DNA of 28,140 nt from JAULUH01 sp032111745 (lineage in GTDB: Bacteria; Chloroflexota; Anaerolineae; JAAEKA01). The notes beneath the pieces are model-generated. The model worked only from the letters and a program-made list of their open reading frames with translations, did no database searches and was not told where the DNA came from. Below are positions 25,519 through 28,140 of this stretch, one piece after another. A program made the position numbers and the translations under genes. Each line of letters opens with the position of its first letter. The first letter of the stretch is position 1. The stretch lies in NCBI GenBank assembly GCA_032111745.1, contig JAULUH010000324.1:1-28140 (forward strand), given 5' to 3'.

Positions 25519-25597
25519 GGGTGAAGAATACGCTAACGGGCGGATGCGCAGTCAGGGGCAGGGATAGCGGGCCGAAGAAGCCACCTGCCCGTGCGAA

Positions 25598-25626
25598 TTG
25601 GCAATGGCCTATCCCTTTGGTACAAT
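25598..25626 (+). promoter_or_regulatory. Sigma-70-type promoter of the zinc-ribbon protein gene
   Basis: TTGGCA (25598-25603), a 17-bp spacer and TACAAT (25621-25626) predict a start near 25633. This rules out the upstream in-frame GTG at 25591 as the main start. Confidence 0.78.
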
Positions 25627-25665
25627 GAGCCTGTTCCCGATGGACATCAGAAAGGACACAGCCTA

Positions 25666-26625
25666 GTGAACTCGGCGTCGCTTCGCATGCTTTTCCGCCC
25701 GGGGCTGGGCGCAGCCGTCTTGCTCTGGATTCTCCTTGCCGTGACCGCCCTGGCCCAAGACTCGGCGCCTCAGCTCTCCGACCTGCAGATTGGAGTCTGG
25801 CCGGAGTACGATCAGCCCAGCGTGCTGGTTATCTACGACGGAACCCTCGCCGCTGATGTGAGCTTGCCCCGCCAGCTCCGGTTGCCACTCCCGGCCGGGG
25901 CGACGATCAACGCGGTGGCCTATCGCAGTGAGGAAGGCCAGCTGATGACCCTGCCCTGGGAAGTCGAGAGTTCAGACCAGGGCGCCGTGGTGGTCTTTGA
26001 GACGGAGCAGCCGCGGTTTGTGGTGGAGTACTATGCCGAAGGTATTGCGCCCCCGCCCCAGCGCAGCTTCGACCTGGACCTGGGATTGCCGGCAGCCGCC
26101 CGCCAGGTGACGTTAGCGGTGCGCCAACCGGCAGGGGCCAGCAACATGCGCATCGACCCGGACCTGGCCGCGGCGGGGCTTGACGACCTGGGAAATCCCC
26201 AGTACACCGCGGCCCTGGGGGCCAGGGAGGCTGGAGACGTCATTCAGCTGTCGGTGGGCTATGACAAGGCAGACGATGTGCCCTCGCTGGCTGCGGTTCC
26301 GGCGGCAACCACAGGTGCGCAGCCAGGGCCGGCCCAGGAGGATAGCGCGGGTGTGCCCGACTGGGTGGCCGTGGCTGCCGGCGTGGCCCTGGGCCTGGCT
26401 GTGGCCGCTGGAGCGATCTATCTGATCAACCGGTCGCGCCAATCGGGCGGTGTCTCCAGGCAGGCCCGGCGGCGCAAGGCGCGCCAGGCCGGGCGAAGCG
26501 GCGAGCCACGGGAGCCCAAGCCGGCGCAGGGTGGCGGCGGGCAGGACCAGTTCTGCCGGCAATGCGGACAGCGGTTCACCAGCAGCGACCGTTTTTGCCG
26601 CAACTGCGGGGCAGCCAGGCAGTAG
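25666..26625 (+). CDS. Exported membrane protein with C-terminal cytoplasmic zinc ribbon
   Basis: The product has 319 residues from the GTG at 25666, chosen because it lies below the promoter and has AAGGA 9 nt upstream. A signal peptide ends about A-L-A|Q-D. The extracytoplasmic region of about 200 residues is beta-rich and I cannot assign it to a family. One membrane helix follows (W-V-A-V-A-A-G to A-I-Y-L-I), then a basic Arg/Lys-rich linker and a zinc ribbon F-C-R-Q-C-G ... F-C-R-N-C-G at the very end. The topology puts the zinc ribbon in the cytoplasm, which suggests signalling or scaffolding. It lies 74 bp before the phosphofructokinase gene and probably shares its transcript. Confidence 0.82.
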   Translation: MNSASLRMLFRPGLGAAVLLWILLAVTALAQDSAPQLSDLQIGVWPEYDQPSVLVIYDGTLAADVSLPRQLRLPLPAGATINAVAYRSEEGQLMTLPWEVESSDQGAVVVFETEQPRFVVEYYAEGIAPPPQRSFDLDLGLPAAARQVTLAVRQPAGASNMRIDPDLAAAGLDDLGNPQYTAALGAREAGDVIQLSVGYDKADDVPSLAAVPAATTGAQPGPAQEDSAGVPDWVAVAAGVALGLAVAAGAIYLINRSRQSGGVSRQARRRKARQAGRSGEPREPKPAQGGGGQDQFCRQCGQRFTSSDRFCRNCGAARQ

Positions 26626-26699
26626 GTGGCGAGCAGGTCCAGGAGACAGCAGTGCCCTCCGCTCGCTGCAGTGACTGCCGAGAGGACCAGGAGGACGAC

Positions 26700-28140
26700 A
26701 TGGCGATCGAGCGCATCGGAGTGTTGACCAGCGGTGGCGATTCCCAGGGCATGAATGCCGCGATTCGAGCGGTGGTGCGCGGCGGCATCAGCCGGGGCCT
26801 GGAGGTATTCGGCATCTACGATGGTTGGGAGGGAGCCGTGCAGGGCGGGTCCAAGATCAAGCCTCTGACCTGGCGCGATGCCGGAGGCATCCTGCAGCGC
26901 GGGGGCACCATCCTGGGCACGGCGCGCTCCGCAGCCTTTCGCACTCGCGAGGGGCGCAAGCAGGCCGCGCTCAACCTGTTGCACCAGGGCATCGGCGGCC
27001 TGGTGGTGATCGGCGGCGACGGATCCCTGACCGGCGCCAAGGTATTGACCCACGAATGGGCGGAGCTGCTGCAGGAGCTGGCCGTGGAGGGACGAATCGA
27101 TCTGCCCGACGGCCGGGCGCCGGCCAGCATGCGCGTGGTGGGCCTTCCGGGCTCCATCGACAACGACATCTACGGCACGGATATCTCCATCGGCGCGGAC
27201 ACGGCCCTGCAGACCATCGTGCGGGCCGTGGACCAGCTGGGATCCACGGCGGCTTCCCATCAGCGCACCTTCATCGTGGAGGTGATGGGGCGCAACTCCG
27301 GCTACCTGGCCCTGACCAGTGCCCTGGCCAGCGGCGGCCACTGGGTGTTGATCCCGGAGGAGGAGATGGACCCGCGCTGGCACCAGAAGATGGTCAGCGC
27401 CCTGCAACAAGGACGGGAGGCTGGCCGCCGGCACGCTACGGTGATCTTTGCCGAGGGCGCCCGCCACACCGACGGCCTGCCCATCCAGGCGGAGACCATC
27501 CAGGGCATCCTGGAGAAGCGGATGGGGGTAGAGGCGCGGGTGACGGTCCTGGGGCATGTGCAGCGCGGGGGCACCACCAGCGCCTTCGATCGCATCCTGG
27601 CCACGCGGCTGGGCGCAGCCGCGGTGGATCACCTGCTGGATACCCCCCCGGAGACCCCGCCTTCCATGGTTGGTCTGGTCAACAACGAGGCCACCGCCAC
27701 GCCGCTGGACGAGGTCGTCAGCAAGAGCCAGGCCGTGGCCAAGGCCCTGGAAGCGGGCGATTACGCCACGGCCCTGGGGCTGCGCGGCCACAGCTTCCGC
27801 GACCAGCTTGACCTGCTGAAGACCCTCACCCAGGCCAGCCCGGCTGCGGCCCCCGAGGGCTCCGGCTGCGTGGCCATCGTCACCGCCGGCGCCGATGCCC
27901 CGGGCATGAACGCCGCGGTGCGGGTGGCGGTGCGCCAGGCGCTGAACGCCGGCATGCGCGTCGTGGCCGGGATCAACGGCTTCCGGGGCATGGTCAACGG
28001 CCAGATTCAAGAATTGGACTGGATGTCGGTAAGCGGTTGGGTGTCGCAGGGAGGAACCCTGCTGGGCTCAGGCCGCTATGACTTTGGCCCGGGGGATTGG
28101 GGAAACCTGGAGAAAATGCTACAGCGCCACGATGTGCGCG
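26700..28140 (+). CDS. pfkA: Tandem two-domain 6-phosphofructokinase (C-terminus outside window)
   Basis: The 480 visible residues include a full PFK domain (1 to about 375). Its motifs are G-G-D-S-Q-G-M-N near the start, G-G-D-G-S (Gly after GGD, as in ATP-dependent enzymes), G-S-I-D-N-D-I with the catalytic Asp, and E-V-M-G-R-N-S-G-Y. From about residue 388 a second PFK domain begins with V-A-I-V-T-A-G-A-D-A-P-G-M-N-A-A-V-R, in which the catalytic G-G-D-S is changed to A-G-A-D. This is the fused, duplicated arrangement familiar from eukaryotic PFK, with a catalytic first half and an effector-type second half. It phosphorylates fructose-6-P in glycolysis. AGGAGG is 5 nt before the ATG. Confidence 0.9.
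   Translation, partial: MAIERIGVLTSGGDSQGMNAAIRAVVRGGISRGLEVFGIYDGWEGAVQGGSKIKPLTWRDAGGILQRGGTILGTARSAAFRTREGRKQAALNLLHQGIGGLVVIGGDGSLTGAKVLTHEWAELLQELAVEGRIDLPDGRAPASMRVVGLPGSIDNDIYGTDISIGADTALQTIVRAVDQLGSTAASHQRTFIVEVMGRNSGYLALTSALASGGHWVLIPEEEMDPRWHQKMVSALQQGREAGRRHATVIFAEGARHTDGLPIQAETIQGILEKRMGVEARVTVLGHVQRGGTTSAFDRILATRLGAAAVDHLLDTPPETPPSMVGLVNNEATATPLDEVVSKSQAVAKALEAGDYATALGLRGHSFRDQLDLLKTLTQASPAAAPEGSGCVAIVTAGADAPGMNAAVRVAVRQALNAGMRVVAGINGFRGMVNGQIQELDWMSVSGWVSQGGTLLGSGRYDFGPGDWGNLEKMLQRHDVR

Larger units (their letters stand above)
25139..25597. other. Candidate replication origin (oriC) in the long gene-free region
   Basis: No credible gene lies between the two outward-facing promoters. 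Seen directly: a perfect TTATnCACA DnaA box on the minus strand (25191-25199), TTATCCACT on the plus strand (25361-25369, 8/9), ATTTCCACA (25154-25162, 7/9), and a tandem pair GTTTCCACA/ATTTCCACT (25465-25481). The pair is followed by GCGC, then CTACTACGACTACTA, then an AT-rich segment. This matches the known order DnaA boxes, GC clamp, DnaA-trio, unwinding element. Genes on both sides read away from it. No dnaA, dnaN or rpmH gene is in view, which is the main caveat. Confidence 0.6.

Noticed and set aside
26418..28010. 530-codon minus-strand frame opposite pfkA
   Set aside because: It is antisense to clear phosphofructokinase motifs, and its His/Gln/Gly-rich translation is typical of a shadow frame.

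Overview
The window is GC-rich and densely packed with genes. It looks like chromosomal DNA of a free-living bacterium, most probably a member of the Chloroflexota (Anaerolineae/Caldilinea-like). That placement is an inference from style: lipoproteins with long Thr/Pro/Ala linkers, LysM and Ig-like surface proteins, large GT-C glycosyltransferases with a C-terminal beta domain, and a fused nucleotidyltransferase/phosphomannomutase. No rRNA, tRNA, CRISPR array, insertion sequence or prophage gene was found.

Layout. 1-2974 (minus): a coiled-coil membrane protein with two helix-hairpin-helix modules, followed by an Ig-repeat surface protein that runs off the left edge. 3265-6077 (plus): a GT-C glycosyltransferase and an overlapping methyltransferase, driven by a consensus promoter that predicts a leaderless mRNA. 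6074-7827 (minus): a ring-cleaving-dioxygenase-like VOC protein and a partner carboxylesterase, resembling the MhqO/MhqD quinone-detoxification pair. 7952-11149 (minus): a zur-znuA-znuC-znuB zinc-uptake operon whose promoter carries two tandem Fur-family operators. 11237-14439 (minus): a Tat-type glycoside-hydrolase-like lipoprotein, an inositol-monophosphatase-family phosphatase, a PPOX flavoprotein and a GNAT acetyltransferase. 14479-19116 (minus): an envelope operon with a sugar-nucleotide enzyme, an Lgt-like membrane protein and a LysM protein. 19218-20975 (minus): a fused ATP sulfurylase/APS kinase behind a strong promoter and a leader containing a terminator-like hairpin. 21152-25053 (minus): two paralogous EEP phosphohydrolases, a sulfite-oxidase-like molybdoprotein, a ROK sugar kinase and a GNAT protein. 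25666-28140 (plus): a membrane zinc-ribbon protein and a tandem two-domain phosphofructokinase cut by the right edge.

The most interesting stretch is the only long gene-free region, about 25139-25597. Its right half has two adjacent DnaA-box-like 9-mers, a GCGC clamp, a run of CTA-type triplets and an AT-rich segment, which is the order of a bacterial basal origin-unwinding element. Further DnaA-box matches lie to its left. Nearly all genes to the left read leftward and those to the right read rightward. This is therefore a candidate chromosomal oriC, not proven, and no dnaA or dnaN lies in view.

Housekeeping-type promoters recur in the window (TTGACA or near matches, 16-17 bp spacers, TATAAT/TACAAT), so sigma-70-like recognition is well supported. 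Several genes appear to start at GTG or TTG rather than ATG.
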